A stretch of DNA of 64,000 nt, taken from Nocardioides faecalis. Its GTDB lineage: Bacteria > Actinomycetota > Actinomycetes > Propionibacteriales > Nocardioidaceae. Both the position numbers and the translations under genes were made by a program. The notes under the pieces were generated by a model. The model was not told where the DNA came from and searched no databases. It saw only the letters and a program-made list of their open reading frames with translations. This document shows positions 45,501 through 54,126 of this stretch, piece by piece (within the stretch, counting starts at the first letter, position 1; each line of letters begins with the position of its first letter). The DNA lies in assembly GCF_018388425.1 (NCBI RefSeq), contig NZ_CP074406.1, forward strand, positions 1,612,001 to 1,676,000, written 5' to 3'.

Positions 45501-48500
45501 CCCTACGGGCTCTCGGCGACCGCCGACGTGCGGATCGGCGTCGCACCGCGCAGCCGCGAGAACCAGGCACCGGCGGCGCTCGACGACACCGTCCTGGTCA
45601 AGCCGGGGCTCACGATCAACTACCCGGTCACCCAGAACGACTCCGACCCCGACGGCGACCCGCTCATCGTCGAGGAGAGCGGGTTCCGCCAGCTCCAGGA
45701 CGGCCGCGGCGACGACCGGGCACCCCGGATGCGGCTGGCGGACAGCGTGGTGCAGGTCGACGTGCCCGAGCTCGGCGGCGCCGAGGAGATCAGCGGCGTC
45801 GCGCAGTACCGGGTCAGCGACGGCCTGGGCGCCTCCTCCTCGGCGTTCCTGACCGTGACGGCCCGCGACGACGCCCCCGACCACGCGCCGGTGACGCAGG
45901 ACGACGTCGCCGAGGCGGCCGCGCTGGACGGCAAGGCCGCCGGGGACACCGTCGACGTCGACGTGCTCGCCAACGACGGCGACCTGGACGGCCCGCGCAG
46001 CGCGCTGCGGCTGGAGCCGGTCAGCCCCGACGGCGTCTCGGTGGTGGACCGCAAGCTGCGGATCACCTTGCGCAAGGAGTCCCAGGTCGTGCCCTACCGG
46101 GTCACCGACGCCACCGAGCAGACCTCCTTCGGCTTCGTGTACGTCGCCGGCACCGACTCCATGCCGCCGGTGCTCGACGTGGACGCGGTGCCGGTCAAGG
46201 TCACCGCCGGCGAGGCCGCCACCATCGCCCTCGACGACGTCGTGGTGGTCCGCGCCGGCCGCACCCCCAAGATCGCGCGCACCGACCGGATCACCGCGGC
46301 GCACGGCGACGCCGAGGCGCTCGACGCCGGACGCCTGGAGTTCCTCGCACCGCGCAGCTACCACGGCGCCGCCTCGATCACCCTCGGCGTGCTGGACGGT
46401 GAGGACCAGAACGACCCGGACGGCCTGCAGTCGCAGATCACGATCCCGGTGACCGTGCTGCCCGCCGCCAACGTGGCGCCCACGGTCCGCTCCACCAGCG
46501 TCGTGGTCCGTGCCGGCGACGACCCCGTCGAGATCGACCTGACCCGCCTGGCCACCGACATCAACGAGGACGACCGGCTCGACTTCTCCGTCACCGGTGC
46601 CACGGACGAGCTGAGCGCCGAGGTCAGCGGCGACCTGCTGCGCATCCGCGCGGACGAGTCGGCCTCCAGCGACGACGTCGCGCTCACCGTCGCCGCCGAC
46701 GACGGCGAGGCCGACCCGGCCACCGGCACGGTGCGGGTCACCGTCATCGGCGCCGAGGACGTCGAGCGCTCCCAGCCCCCGCTGCGGCTGCGCGAGCTCG
46801 AGGTCGGCGACGCCGAGGTCGGCACCGAGGTGGTCCTCGACCTGGCCGCCGCCGTGCTCGAGGACCACGTCCCCGAGGCGAACGAGGTCGTCGCCGCCAC
46901 CGCCACCGGCCCGGCGAGCGCGCCGGTCGTGTCCGGCACGGTGCTGCGGATCACGCCCACCGACGCCGGCCGGGTCGTGGTCAGCTACCGCATGGACGAC
47001 GGCTCCGGGCTCGCCGAGCGCGAGGTCTCCTCCCGCGTGCTGATCACCGTCGCCGGCCCGCCGGAGCGCCCCGCCGCACCGCGGGCGGTGCAGGGCGGGC
47101 CCGACTCGGTGCAGCTGACCTGGTCGGCCCCCGACGACAACGGCAGCCCGATCACGCACTACCTGGTCGGCTCCGAGGCCGGCGAGCAGCGCTGCCAGGC
47201 CACCCAGTGCGTGGTGGGCGACCTCGACCCCGGCCGCGCCTACCGGTTCACCGTCAAGGCGGTCAACGCCGTCGGCACGAGCGAGGCGAGCCCGGCCTCC
47301 GCACCGGTGACCCCCGACGAGGTGCCCGGCCGGATGGCCGCGCCCGTGGTCACCGACGCGTTCTCCGACCGCGACGCCAAGCTGCACCTGCGCTGGAGCG
47401 CCCCGGCCAACAACGGCTCCGACATCACCGGCTACCGGATCTCGGTCAACCCCGGCGGCAAGGTCCGCGAGGTCGGCGCCGGCGAGACGTCCCTGGTCTG
47501 GGACGGGCTCAGCAACGGGACGTCGTACACCTTCCAGATCCTGGCGGTCAACGACGCCGGCGCCGGGGTGCTCTCGCCGCCGTCCGCGCCCGCGGTGCCG
47601 TTCACCACGCCCACCACGATGGCGGCTCCCGAGATGCAGGTCGAGCCGCCCAACGACGACGGCAAGGGCTACCTGACGGTCTCCTGGCCCGCGCTGGGCG
47701 AGCCCGGCAACGGCTACGACGCCGTGGCGTCGTACGACGTCAAGGTGCTCGTCGACGGCGCCGAGCTCACCACCGTCCAGGTCGACGGGCAGAGCACCTC
47801 CCGCTCCTTCGACGTGGAGAACGGGCACGGCTACACCGCGCAGGTGCGCGCCAGCAACCGGGCGGGAACCGCCGAGGCCTGGTCGCCGCAGTCGGAGGCC
47901 AAGGTCGCCTGGGACCGGTCGCGTGCGGTGACCGCGATCAGCAAGGCCAGCGACTGCGTGGGCTGCACCGCCTCGCCGACCAGCTACCAGGGCCGGGTCT
48001 CGTTCACCACGCCCGCCGACGACGGCGGGTTCCCGGTCGTGGCCTACCAGGTGGAGACCAAGGACGGCTGGAGCGGTCGGCGGGCGGCACCGACGCAGGC
48101 CGAGGGCACCGAGGCCACCCTGGACGTGCCGTTCCGCTCCAACGCCGCCGACCAGTGGGTGCGGCTGACGCCGATCACCCAGCCCACCGGCCAGCCGGAG
48201 ACCTCGGGCGCCTCGGCCCAAGGCGGGGACTTCGACCCGTTCGCCAAGCCGCGCACCCCCAGCAACACCGAGGCCGGGCGGGGCTACATGAGCGTCACCA
48301 TCGGCTGGAACGGCGGCGACGGCAACGGGCGCACGGTGGACAAGACCGAGTACCGCGGCGACGCCTCGGGCACCCGCAACGGCCGCGCCGGCGGCTCGGT
48401 CACCATCGCCACCGAGGAGGGCGGTCAGCGCCGCTGCATCCAGGTGCGCTCGCACACCGCCGACGGCGGCTGGTCGGAGTGGAGCGGCGAGATGTGCGCG

Positions 48501-48809
48501 AGCGCCGAGCCACGCACGCTCGAGGTGTACTACGTGCGCACCACCGACATCCCCGCCGCCGACTGCGCCCGGCCCTGCTACTACACCAAGTTCCGGGTCA
48601 CCGGCTTCCGTGCCGGCACCTACACGGCCTCGCGCCGCACCTACGGCCCCGGCCCCTGTGCGGGCACCGGGGGCGGCGGCTGGGACATCCGGGTCGGCAG
48701 CGACGGACGCGGCGATGTCGGCGCGACCAACAAGTGGTGGATCTCCTCGACCTGCGATGCCGACTCCGCCACCGTCGACGGCCTCACCGACCGCCGCAAC
48801 GTCCCCTGA
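42513..48809 (+). CDS. Giant membrane-anchored Ig-like/fibronectin type III surface protein
   Basis: This 2098-residue protein has a short basic cytoplasmic start, one transmembrane helix (about 38-58) and an extracellular part. Residues about 60-400 look like a beta-propeller-type region. Then come about ten tandem Ig/cadherin-like domains marked by ND.DPDGD-type calcium-binding turns (for example ANDADPDGDVMIV, QNDSDPDGDPLIV). At least three FN3 domains follow from about 1510 (LTWSAPDDNGSPITHY, LRWSAPANNGSDITGY), and a Cys-containing C-terminal domain ends the chain. It is probably a long fibre on the cell surface and the FN3 component of the kinase-linked cluster. The GTG start is provisional; GTGs at 42549 and 42558 are alternatives. 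Confidence 0.85.
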   Translation: MSRASTTLVGEGVFSVLPSRVRRVRRTARSGAPRRRVVQALALSLVAGTLVVLALRHDGAPIHDVELNDGGVWVTNAGLGMMARLNSQVSELELGVVTSSTATAVYQEAGSVQVYDDGGGGPTRSVAAVDVLTGVAAPVPVPPTFEAVAGRATVGILDDESGRVWLRRADRLEGFETTPADVEVSPRSSVTVSATGTALVLDRATGEVASWSLDASGRPVAGPTYAFGEPFEDDPALSAVGDVPVVLQGSEVRLPDTEPVTVPGAGEGTGTGAEPVLQQVGPEADRVLLATREALWAVPLDGGDAERLSDLDVDGVPAPPAVVDGCVHAAWNHPLRDNYLRLCDDGDVFTGEITPLTDASLLVFRSNRDVVVLNDVANGTAWMVQEDGLTRVDNWETIDPNAEDPQEAKVSEELRDRKRNEPPQAQDDEFGARPGATVVLPVTLNDVDPDGDILTLKQPPASTDAATYSVVGEGTQVQAKLAPDASGTLTFEYEITDGRPQNPPSKATVTLTVHGDGQDTAPELLPDQRNTLRVAEGHTATLNVLPAWIDPEGDSLALVAATSEGGDVGFRPDGTIDFTDDAGGTGPETIEFTVRGGDVTAEGVVAVSVEDRDEAAPVAVADHFAGVVGSTILLEPLKNDMDPLGGQLSLPTMKTVAGGAARLTRDSARGTATFRADSPGAYYLEYAASSANGQTSEPTLVRVDVQPASGTNRPPVATRDVAAVRPDGSALVDVLANDADPDGDVMIVQGVEVAARHRALVKASLINKRFVRVEVIGDLAGERPEITYLLSDGRSDQVRGIVSVTLADESRNRRPVAVEDVVTVRAGTVVDIPVTDNDEDPDGDRLTVSQQDLFDLDEQSVIADATLPIIADGTSIRVLVPDDGTTQLQVGYGVRDPDGARADARLVLNIKPDDAEDNQAPQPPPIEDRTVTGHAIRVPVSTFGADPDGDPVVYSSLVEPPTLGRILRSGADWFEYEPFEGDGSTGTDSFKVLLTDPYGLSATADVRIGVAPRSRENQAPAALDDTVLVKPGLTINYPVTQNDSDPDGDPLIVEESGFRQLQDGRGDDRAPRMRLADSVVQVDVPELGGAEEISGVAQYRVSDGLGASSSAFLTVTARDDAPDHAPVTQDDVAEAAALDGKAAGDTVDVDVLANDGDLDGPRSALRLEPVSPDGVSVVDRKLRITLRKESQVVPYRVTDATEQTSFGFVYVAGTDSMPPVLDVDAVPVKVTAGEAATIALDDVVVVRAGRTPKIARTDRITAAHGDAEALDAGRLEFLAPRSYHGAASITLGVLDGEDQNDPDGLQSQITIPVTVLPAANVAPTVRSTSVVVRAGDDPVEIDLTRLATDINEDDRLDFSVTGATDELSAEVSGDLLRIRADESASSDDVALTVAADDGEADPATGTVRVTVIGAEDVERSQPPLRLRELEVGDAEVGTEVVLDLAAAVLEDHVPEANEVVAATATGPASAPVVSGTVLRITPTDAGRVVVSYRMDDGSGLAEREVSSRVLITVAGPPERPAAPRAVQGGPDSVQLTWSAPDDNGSPITHYLVGSEAGEQRCQATQCVVGDLDPGRAYRFTVKAVNAVGTSEASPASAPVTPDEVPGRMAAPVVTDAFSDRDAKLHLRWSAPANNGSDITGYRISVNPGGKVREVGAGETSLVWDGLSNGTSYTFQILAVNDAGAGVLSPPSAPAVPFTTPTTMAAPEMQVEPPNDDGKGYLTVSWPALGEPGNGYDAVASYDVKVLVDGAELTTVQVDGQSTSRSFDVENGHGYTAQVRASNRAGTAEAWSPQSEAKVAWDRSRAVTAISKASDCVGCTASPTSYQGRVSFTTPADDGGFPVVAYQVETKDGWSGRRAAPTQAEGTEATLDVPFRSNAADQWVRLTPITQPTGQPETSGASAQGGDFDPFAKPRTPSNTEAGRGYMSVTIGWNGGDGNGRTVDKTEYRGDASGTRNGRAGGSVTIATEEGGQRRCIQVRSHTADGGWSEWSGEMCASAEPRTLEVYYVRTTDIPAADCARPCYYTKFRVTGFRAGTYTASRRTYGPGPCAGTGGGGWDIRVGSDGRGDVGATNKWWISSTCDADSATVDGLTDRRNVP

Positions 48810-48877
48810 CCGCGTGCCCACCGCACCGCCCCACCCGCACCGACCCACCCGCACCGACCCACCCGCAAGGAGCACCT

Positions 48878-49849
48878 GTGACCCTCACCCCGGAGCAGAG
48901 CCAGTGGTTCGCCGGCACCTTCGCCCAGCTGGTGGCCAACGTGGAGCGCGCCGTCGTCGGGAAGACGCACGTGGTCCGCCTCGCCTTCACCGCGCTGCTC
49001 GCCGAGGGCCACCTGCTGCTCGAGGACTACCCCGGCACCGGCAAGACCTCGCTGGCCCGGGCGATGGCGCTGACCCTGCGCGGCACCCAGCAGCGCATCC
49101 AGTTCACCCCCGACCTGCTGCCCAGCGACGTCACCGGGGTGACCATCTACGACCAGGCCGCGCAGCGCTTCGAGTTCCGCCGCGGCCCGGTGTTCGCCAA
49201 CATCGTGCTCGCCGACGAGATCAACCGGGCCTCGCCCAAGACGCAGTCGGCGCTGCTGGAGGTGATGGAGGAGAACCAGGTCACCGTCGACGGCGTCACC
49301 CACCCGGTGGGCCGGCCGTTCATGGTGATCGCCACGCAGAACCCGATCGAGCAGGCCGGCACCTACCGGCTGCCCGAGGCGCAGCTGGACCGGTTCTTGA
49401 TGAAGACCTCGCTCGGCTACCCCGACCACGCCAGCACGGTGGCGATCCTGGCCAACCCGAAGGCCGGTCGCCACGGGAGCGGGCTGGACGCCATCATCAG
49501 CGCCGAGCACGTGGTCAGCATGATCGAGCTCGCCGAGCAGGTGCACACCGATCCCGCCCTGCTCGGCTACGTCGCGCGGCTGTGCGAGGAGACCCGCAAC
49601 GCCCCCGACGTGCAGCTCGGCTGCTCGGTGCGCGCCGGCCTCGGCCTGGTCCGCGCGGCACGGGTGTGGGCGGCCGGCTCGGGCCGCGACTACGTCGTGC
49701 CCGACGACGTGAAGGCGCTGGCGGTGCCGGTGCTGGCGCACCGCATGGTGATCGACCCGGAGGAGGAGTTCCGTGGCCTGACCAGCGAGCAGGTCGTGCA
49801 GCGCATCCTCGGCTCCGTGCCGGCACCGCAGGAGCGGGCATTGGCATGA
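48878..49849 (+). CDS. MoxR-family AAA ATPase
   Basis: This 323-residue ATPase has Walker A DYPGTGKTSLAR (about 53-64), Walker B IVLADEINRASPKTQSALLEVMEE (about 110-133) and the MoxR sensor segment VIATQNPIEQAGTYRLPEAQLDRF. MoxR ATPases act as chaperones with neighbouring DUF58 or VWA proteins. The GTG start has AAGGAG 5 bases upstream. The stop overlaps the DUF58 gene as ATGA. A 14-bp repeat (CCCGCACCGACCCA, twice) lies in the gap before its SD. Confidence 0.92.
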   Translation: MTLTPEQSQWFAGTFAQLVANVERAVVGKTHVVRLAFTALLAEGHLLLEDYPGTGKTSLARAMALTLRGTQQRIQFTPDLLPSDVTGVTIYDQAAQRFEFRRGPVFANIVLADEINRASPKTQSALLEVMEENQVTVDGVTHPVGRPFMVIATQNPIEQAGTYRLPEAQLDRFLMKTSLGYPDHASTVAILANPKAGRHGSGLDAIISAEHVVSMIELAEQVHTDPALLGYVARLCEETRNAPDVQLGCSVRAGLGLVRAARVWAAGSGRDYVVPDDVKALAVPVLAHRMVIDPEEEFRGLTSEQVVQRILGSVPAPQERALA

Positions 49850-51153
49850 GCAGAGGCCGGGACGTCGCGGCACGCGGGCCGTTGCGGGTGCGGGCCGTCG
49901 GCCTGCGCCGGCGCGCCGGTGCGTGGACGTTCGCGCTGCGCGCCTGGCTCTCGGCTGCGACCGCACGTCCCCGCGCCGCGCTCGCCCCGCTCACCGACCC
50001 GGTCACCGCCGTGGTCTCGCCGGCGGCGTGGGCCCTGCTGGTGCTGCTGGTGCCGGCGCTCGTGGCCGGCTGGGCGCTCGGCTGGGTCGAGCTCCTGCTC
50101 GTCGGCTTCGCCCTGACCGCGCTGCTGCTGATCTGCCTCGCCTTCGTCCTCGGCGCGCACCGCGCCACCGCCGAGCTCGACCTCAGCCGCCAGCGCGTCG
50201 TGGTGGGGGAGCGCGCCAACGGCCGGCTGGTGCTGACCAACGCCGGTGCCCGACGGGCCCCCTCCGCCCTCGTGGAGCTGCCGGTCGGGCGCACGGTCGC
50301 CGGGTTCGACGTACCGTCCCTGGCGCCGGGGGCGGTGCACGAGGAGCTCTTCGCCATCCCGACCCGGCGCCGCGCGATCCTCGACCTCGGGCCGGTCCGC
50401 GCCGTGCGCGCCGACCCGTTCCTGCTGCTGCGCCGCGAGCACCGCCTCACCGAGGCCCGGCTGCTGCACGTCCACCCCCGCACCGTGGTGATCGAGGGCA
50501 CTGCGGCCGGTTTCCTGCGCGACCTGGAGGGCCTGACCGTCCGCAAGCTGGCCGACAACGACGTCTCCTTCCACGCGTTGCGCGAGTACGTCCCCGGCGA
50601 CGACCGCCGGTTCGTGCACTGGAAGTCCACCGCCCGGACCGGCACGTTGATGGTGCGCCAGTTCGAGGAGACCCGGCGCTCCCACCTGCTGGTCGCGCTG
50701 AGCACCCGGCTCGACGACTACGCCGACGACGACGAGCTCGAGCTCGCCGTCTCCGTCGCGGGCTCCCTGGGCGCGCAGACTCTGCGCGAGGGCCACACCC
50801 TGTCGGCGCTGACCTCGGTGGCGCACCTGCGCTCCGACCACGCCACCGTGCTGCTCGACCAGCTCTCCGGCGTCGACTACGACCCCGGCGCGCCTCGGCT
50901 CTCCGAGACCCTGCGCCGGCTCGGCCGCGACGTGCACGGCGCGAGCGTCGCCGTGCTGCTCACCGGTTCCCTGGCCGAGCCGGCCGACCTGCGCCGCGCC
51001 CGTCGCCAGCTCGCCCCCGACGTGCGCGTGATCGTCGTACGCAGCCAGGTCGGCGCCGACCTGGCGCTGCGGCCGATGGGCGACCTCGACCTGGTGACGC
51101 TGGGCGTGCTGGAGGAGCTGCCCACCGTGATGCGCCGGCTGGCGGCGCCGTGA
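49846..51153 (+). CDS. DUF58 membrane protein, MoxR partner
   Basis: This 435-residue protein has two hydrophobic helices (about 60-105), then a beta-rich stretch and the DUF58 core with LREYVPGDDRRFVHWKSTARTG (about 243-264). DUF58 proteins have a VWA-like fold and occur beside moxR. It overlaps the ATPase before it and the transglutaminase-like gene after it by four bases each. Confidence 0.9.
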   Translation: MSRGRDVAARGPLRVRAVGLRRRAGAWTFALRAWLSAATARPRAALAPLTDPVTAVVSPAAWALLVLLVPALVAGWALGWVELLLVGFALTALLLICLAFVLGAHRATAELDLSRQRVVVGERANGRLVLTNAGARRAPSALVELPVGRTVAGFDVPSLAPGAVHEELFAIPTRRRAILDLGPVRAVRADPFLLLRREHRLTEARLLHVHPRTVVIEGTAAGFLRDLEGLTVRKLADNDVSFHALREYVPGDDRRFVHWKSTARTGTLMVRQFEETRRSHLLVALSTRLDDYADDDELELAVSVAGSLGAQTLREGHTLSALTSVAHLRSDHATVLLDQLSGVDYDPGAPRLSETLRRLGRDVHGASVAVLLTGSLAEPADLRRARRQLAPDVRVIVVRSQVGADLALRPMGDLDLVTLGVLEELPTVMRRLAAP

Positions 51154-53531
51154 GCGCCACGACGATGCCCGCACCCCCGCCCACCGCCCGGCACGCTGCG
51201 CCGGCGGGGGGACCGGCCGGCGTGCCGGTCGCGGTGGACGCGGTCCTGCTGGCGCTGGCGCTGGGCATCGCGCTGTGGCCGCTCGGCGATGCCTACGCCG
51301 GCGGCCGGTGGGCGCTGGCCGCCGGCGTCGGCGTGCTGGCCGGGGGAGGCGCGACGCTGCTGGCCGCCCGGCTGCGCTGGGGCCCGGTGCTCTCCGTGCT
51401 GCTGCTCGCGGTGGCGTTCCTGGTGCTGGGCCCCGCCGTGGCCGCTCCCCACCAGGCGATCGCCGGCGTGCTGCCCGGTGTCGATGCCGAACGGACGCTG
51501 GTGGTCGGCGTCGTGGAGTCGTGGCGCACCGCGCTCACCCTGCCGGTGCCGCTGGGCGCCGAGCGCGGGGAGCTGGTGGTGCCGTTCCTGGTGGCGCTGC
51601 TCGGTGCCGCGCTCGCGGCGAGCCTCGCCTGGCGCAGCCGCTGGCCCGGGGCCGCGGGGCTCGCGGTGGCCGGCACGTACGTCGCGGCCGCGGCCTTCGG
51701 CACCCGGGACGCCGAGCTGCCGCTGCTGCGCGGTGTCCTGCTGCTCGTGGTGCTCCTCGTGTGGAGCCGGTGGCGGGCGCTGCGCCACCTGCGGGCCTCG
51801 TGGACGCGGCGGGTCCTGCTGGGCACCGTGGTGCTGCTCCTGGCCGGGGCCGTCGGTTGGGCGGGCGCCACGCTGGTGGGGGAGCGCGGGACCCGGGAGG
51901 TGCTGCGCGACCACGTCGACCCGCCGCTGGCCGAGGTGCAGTTCAAGAGCCCACTGGCGGCCTACCGCTCCTTCTACAAGGACCACAAGAACGACGTCCT
52001 GTTCACCTTCACCGACCTGCCCGCCGGGGACGTGTGCGTGCGGCTGGCCACGATGGACACCTTCGACGGCATCGTGTGGAACGTCTCCGCCACCGACGCC
52101 CGCACCGGCACCAGCGCCTTCGGCCCCGCCCCGGCCGCCGAGCACGGGGACGCGGTGGGCGTCGAGGTCGGGGCGCGCGGCGGCCTGTGGGTGCCGACGG
52201 TGGGCCGGGCCACCGGCGCCACCCGGGAGCACGACGCCGCGCCCGGGGAGCGGCGCGAGCTGCTGCTCAACCCCGGCTCCGGTGCCCTCGCGGAGTACCA
52301 CGGCTCGCGCACCGGCGACACCTACCGGGTCGACTGGGAGCCCGGGCCGCTGTGCACCAACGACGCCCGCGCCGTCGGCGCGGACCGCTCCGTGCCGTTC
52401 ACCGCGCCGCCGCTGACCATCGAGCCGCTCGACGAGCTGACCGACGAGTGGCTGGCCGGTGCCGCCGCGGCCAGCGACTACGAGCGTGTCGTCGAGCTGA
52501 GCGCCGGGTTCGCCGACGGCTACTTCAACGACGGGCTGGACCCGCGCAAGTTCGGCTACTCCAGCTCCGGGCACGGCGCGAAGCGGCTCGCCGACCTCGC
52601 CGCCGACCCGGCACGGATGGTCGGCAACGACGAGCAGTACGCCGCCGCCCTGGCCTACTCGGTGCAACGCCTCGGCATCCCCGCGCGCGTGGTCCTCGGC
52701 TTCGAGAAGGTCCGGGCCGACGGCACCGTCACCGGCGACGACATCGCCGCCTGGGTCGAGGTGCCGTTCGAGGGCCACGGCTGGATGCGCTTCGACCCCA
52801 CGCCGCCGGAGGACCGCACCCCGCCCCCGCAGAACGACTCACCCGACGAGGTGCCCCAGCCGTACGTCGTACAGCCGCCGGTGCTGCCGCAGGAGCCCGC
52901 GGACGTGCAGGGAGTGCCCCCGGAGGGCTCGGGCCGCGACGCCGACGACAGCATCTGGGACCTGCTCTGGCGCATCCTCGGCTGGTTGTGGCTGGCGCTG
53001 AGGGTGCTGCTGGTGCTCGCGCCCATCTGGGGCGTGTGGCTGCTCAAGCGGCTGCGCCGACGGCGCCGGCGGCGGGCGGGCGACCCCGTCACCCGGGTCA
53101 GCGGCGGCTGGCGTGAGCTGACCGACCGCGCCCGCGACCTCGGGGTGCGGATGCCGGCCGGTGCCACCCGGGCCGAGCACGGCCGCCGGTTGGCCGAGCG
53201 GTTCCCCGACGCCGACACGGTCGGCCTCGCCGTCGCCGCCGACCGCCACGTGTTCGGTGTCGGTCAGCCGAGCCGGAGCGACGTGACGGCGTTCTGGGTC
53301 GACGTCGACACGGCGGTGCGGCAGATGCGCCGTCAGACGCCCCGGTGGCGGCGTGCGCTGGCGTGGGCCTCCCCGGCCTCGCTGCCGTGGCGCGACGTCG
53401 TACGACGCGTGTCCGGGCGCCTGGCCGGGGCGGCTCGTCGGATCGGGATCGGTGCCGCGGGCGGGCGTGCGTCCCGCAAGGGGTTCCTGAGGCGACGTGG
53501 CAGCTCGTCGGGGGACCTTCGCGCCTCCTGA
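51150..53531 (+). CDS. Transglutaminase-fold membrane protein with lost catalytic residues
   Basis: This 793-residue protein has five or more N-terminal transmembrane helices (about 25-240), an extracytoplasmic region containing a transglutaminase-like domain (about 430-560), a C-terminal transmembrane helix (about 605-630) and an Arg-rich cytoplasmic tail. The usual GYCEQFA motif reads GNDEQYA, with Asp494 where the nucleophilic Cys belongs. The usual DAHAW motif reads DIAAW, with Ala533 in place of His. The third residue, Asp549 in RFDPTP, remains. The fold is therefore kept while cysteine chemistry is not possible. It may bind peptides or cell-wall material in the kinase-linked cluster. 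The GTG start overlaps the DUF58 stop. Confidence 0.85.
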   Translation: MSATTMPAPPPTARHAAPAGGPAGVPVAVDAVLLALALGIALWPLGDAYAGGRWALAAGVGVLAGGGATLLAARLRWGPVLSVLLLAVAFLVLGPAVAAPHQAIAGVLPGVDAERTLVVGVVESWRTALTLPVPLGAERGELVVPFLVALLGAALAASLAWRSRWPGAAGLAVAGTYVAAAAFGTRDAELPLLRGVLLLVVLLVWSRWRALRHLRASWTRRVLLGTVVLLLAGAVGWAGATLVGERGTREVLRDHVDPPLAEVQFKSPLAAYRSFYKDHKNDVLFTFTDLPAGDVCVRLATMDTFDGIVWNVSATDARTGTSAFGPAPAAEHGDAVGVEVGARGGLWVPTVGRATGATREHDAAPGERRELLLNPGSGALAEYHGSRTGDTYRVDWEPGPLCTNDARAVGADRSVPFTAPPLTIEPLDELTDEWLAGAAAASDYERVVELSAGFADGYFNDGLDPRKFGYSSSGHGAKRLADLAADPARMVGNDEQYAAALAYSVQRLGIPARVVLGFEKVRADGTVTGDDIAAWVEVPFEGHGWMRFDPTPPEDRTPPPQNDSPDEVPQPYVVQPPVLPQEPADVQGVPPEGSGRDADDSIWDLLWRILGWLWLALRVLLVLAPIWGVWLLKRLRRRRRRRAGDPVTRVSGGWRELTDRARDLGVRMPAGATRAEHGRRLAERFPDADTVGLAVAADRHVFGVGQPSRSDVTAFWVDVDTAVRQMRRQTPRWRRALAWASPASLPWRDVVRRVSGRLAGAARRIGIGAAGGRASRKGFLRRRGSSSGDLRAS

Positions 53532-53667
53532 GCGGCCGGTGCGGCACGACCGGTTGGTCCCCAAGGCCCGGGTGTGGCTGGGACCAACGTCCACAGTTCG
53601 CGGTCGGAAGGACCTTTCGCGCCGGCGGCACTCGCGCAGCGGCACCGCCCGGCGCACGATCGATGAC

Positions 53668-53880
53668 ATGGGCAAGGGCATGGGCAGGGACTACGGGCCG
53701 TGGGTCCGCCACGAGTGGTGCCCCAGCTGCGTCAAGGTGACGGAGCAGACGCGTTGGCACCGGCGCGTCTTCGGTGAGCCGCCGGAGCGTGGTGAGCACC
53801 GCATCCGCTGCAACGAGTGCTCGCAGGACGTGGCTGCCGCGGGCCGCAGCGGGCGATCCCCGGTGTCCCACTCGGCGTGA
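53668..53880 (+). CDS. Small protein with two CxxC pairs
   Basis: This 70-residue basic protein has CPSC near residue 20 and CNEC near residue 51, compatible with a zinc ribbon, separated by a WHRRVFGEPPE segment. I do not recognise a family. The ATG at 53668 is one choice; an earlier in-frame start would add non-conserved-looking Arg-rich sequence. Its stop codon lies in the loop of a perfect hairpin. Confidence 0.6.
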   Translation: MGKGMGRDYGPWVRHEWCPSCVKVTEQTRWHRRVFGEPPERGEHRIRCNECSQDVAAAGRSGRSPVSHSA

Positions 53881-53894
53881 GCCGAGTGGGACAC
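53863..53894. terminator. Perfect hairpin whose loop contains a stop codon
   Basis: GTGTCCCACTCGGC and GCCGAGTGGGACAC form a 14-bp stem with loop GTGA; the TGA is the stop of the preceding gene. The last five codons are thus inside the stem. Confidence 0.75.
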
Positions 53895-53897
53895 GAT

Positions 53898-53928
53898 GCG
53901 CCCGGCGAGTGTGGGGATCGCCGGGCGC
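53898..53928. terminator. Second hairpin, directly after the first
   Basis: GCGCCCGGCGA and TCGCCGGGCGC pair perfectly around a 9-base loop, four bases after the first stem. Two tandem GC-rich hairpins probably end transcription of the kinase-linked cluster. Confidence 0.7.
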
Positions 53929-54126
53929 CTGTTGGGATCCCGACGCAGACGCTAACGGCTCGCCCGGCACGTCTGCCGGGGAATCGCGCAACATTTACGC
54001 ACCTCCGCGAATTCTTGGCACGCACTCAGGATCGGGCGGCTGGGGGAGTGCCTTGCCCCGCGTGACGGTTGACCGCGCCGGGTCCACACTGGTGGGGACG
54101 GATCCGTTCTCGAGGAGGAGCCCACC

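Noticed and set aside
42567..48875. A 2102-codon open frame antisense to the Ig/FN3 gene
   Set aside because: It is a mirror of the real gene caused by high third-position GC. Its product is a Val, Gly, Arg and Asp-rich string with no domains, while the sense strand has clear Ig and FN3 repeats.
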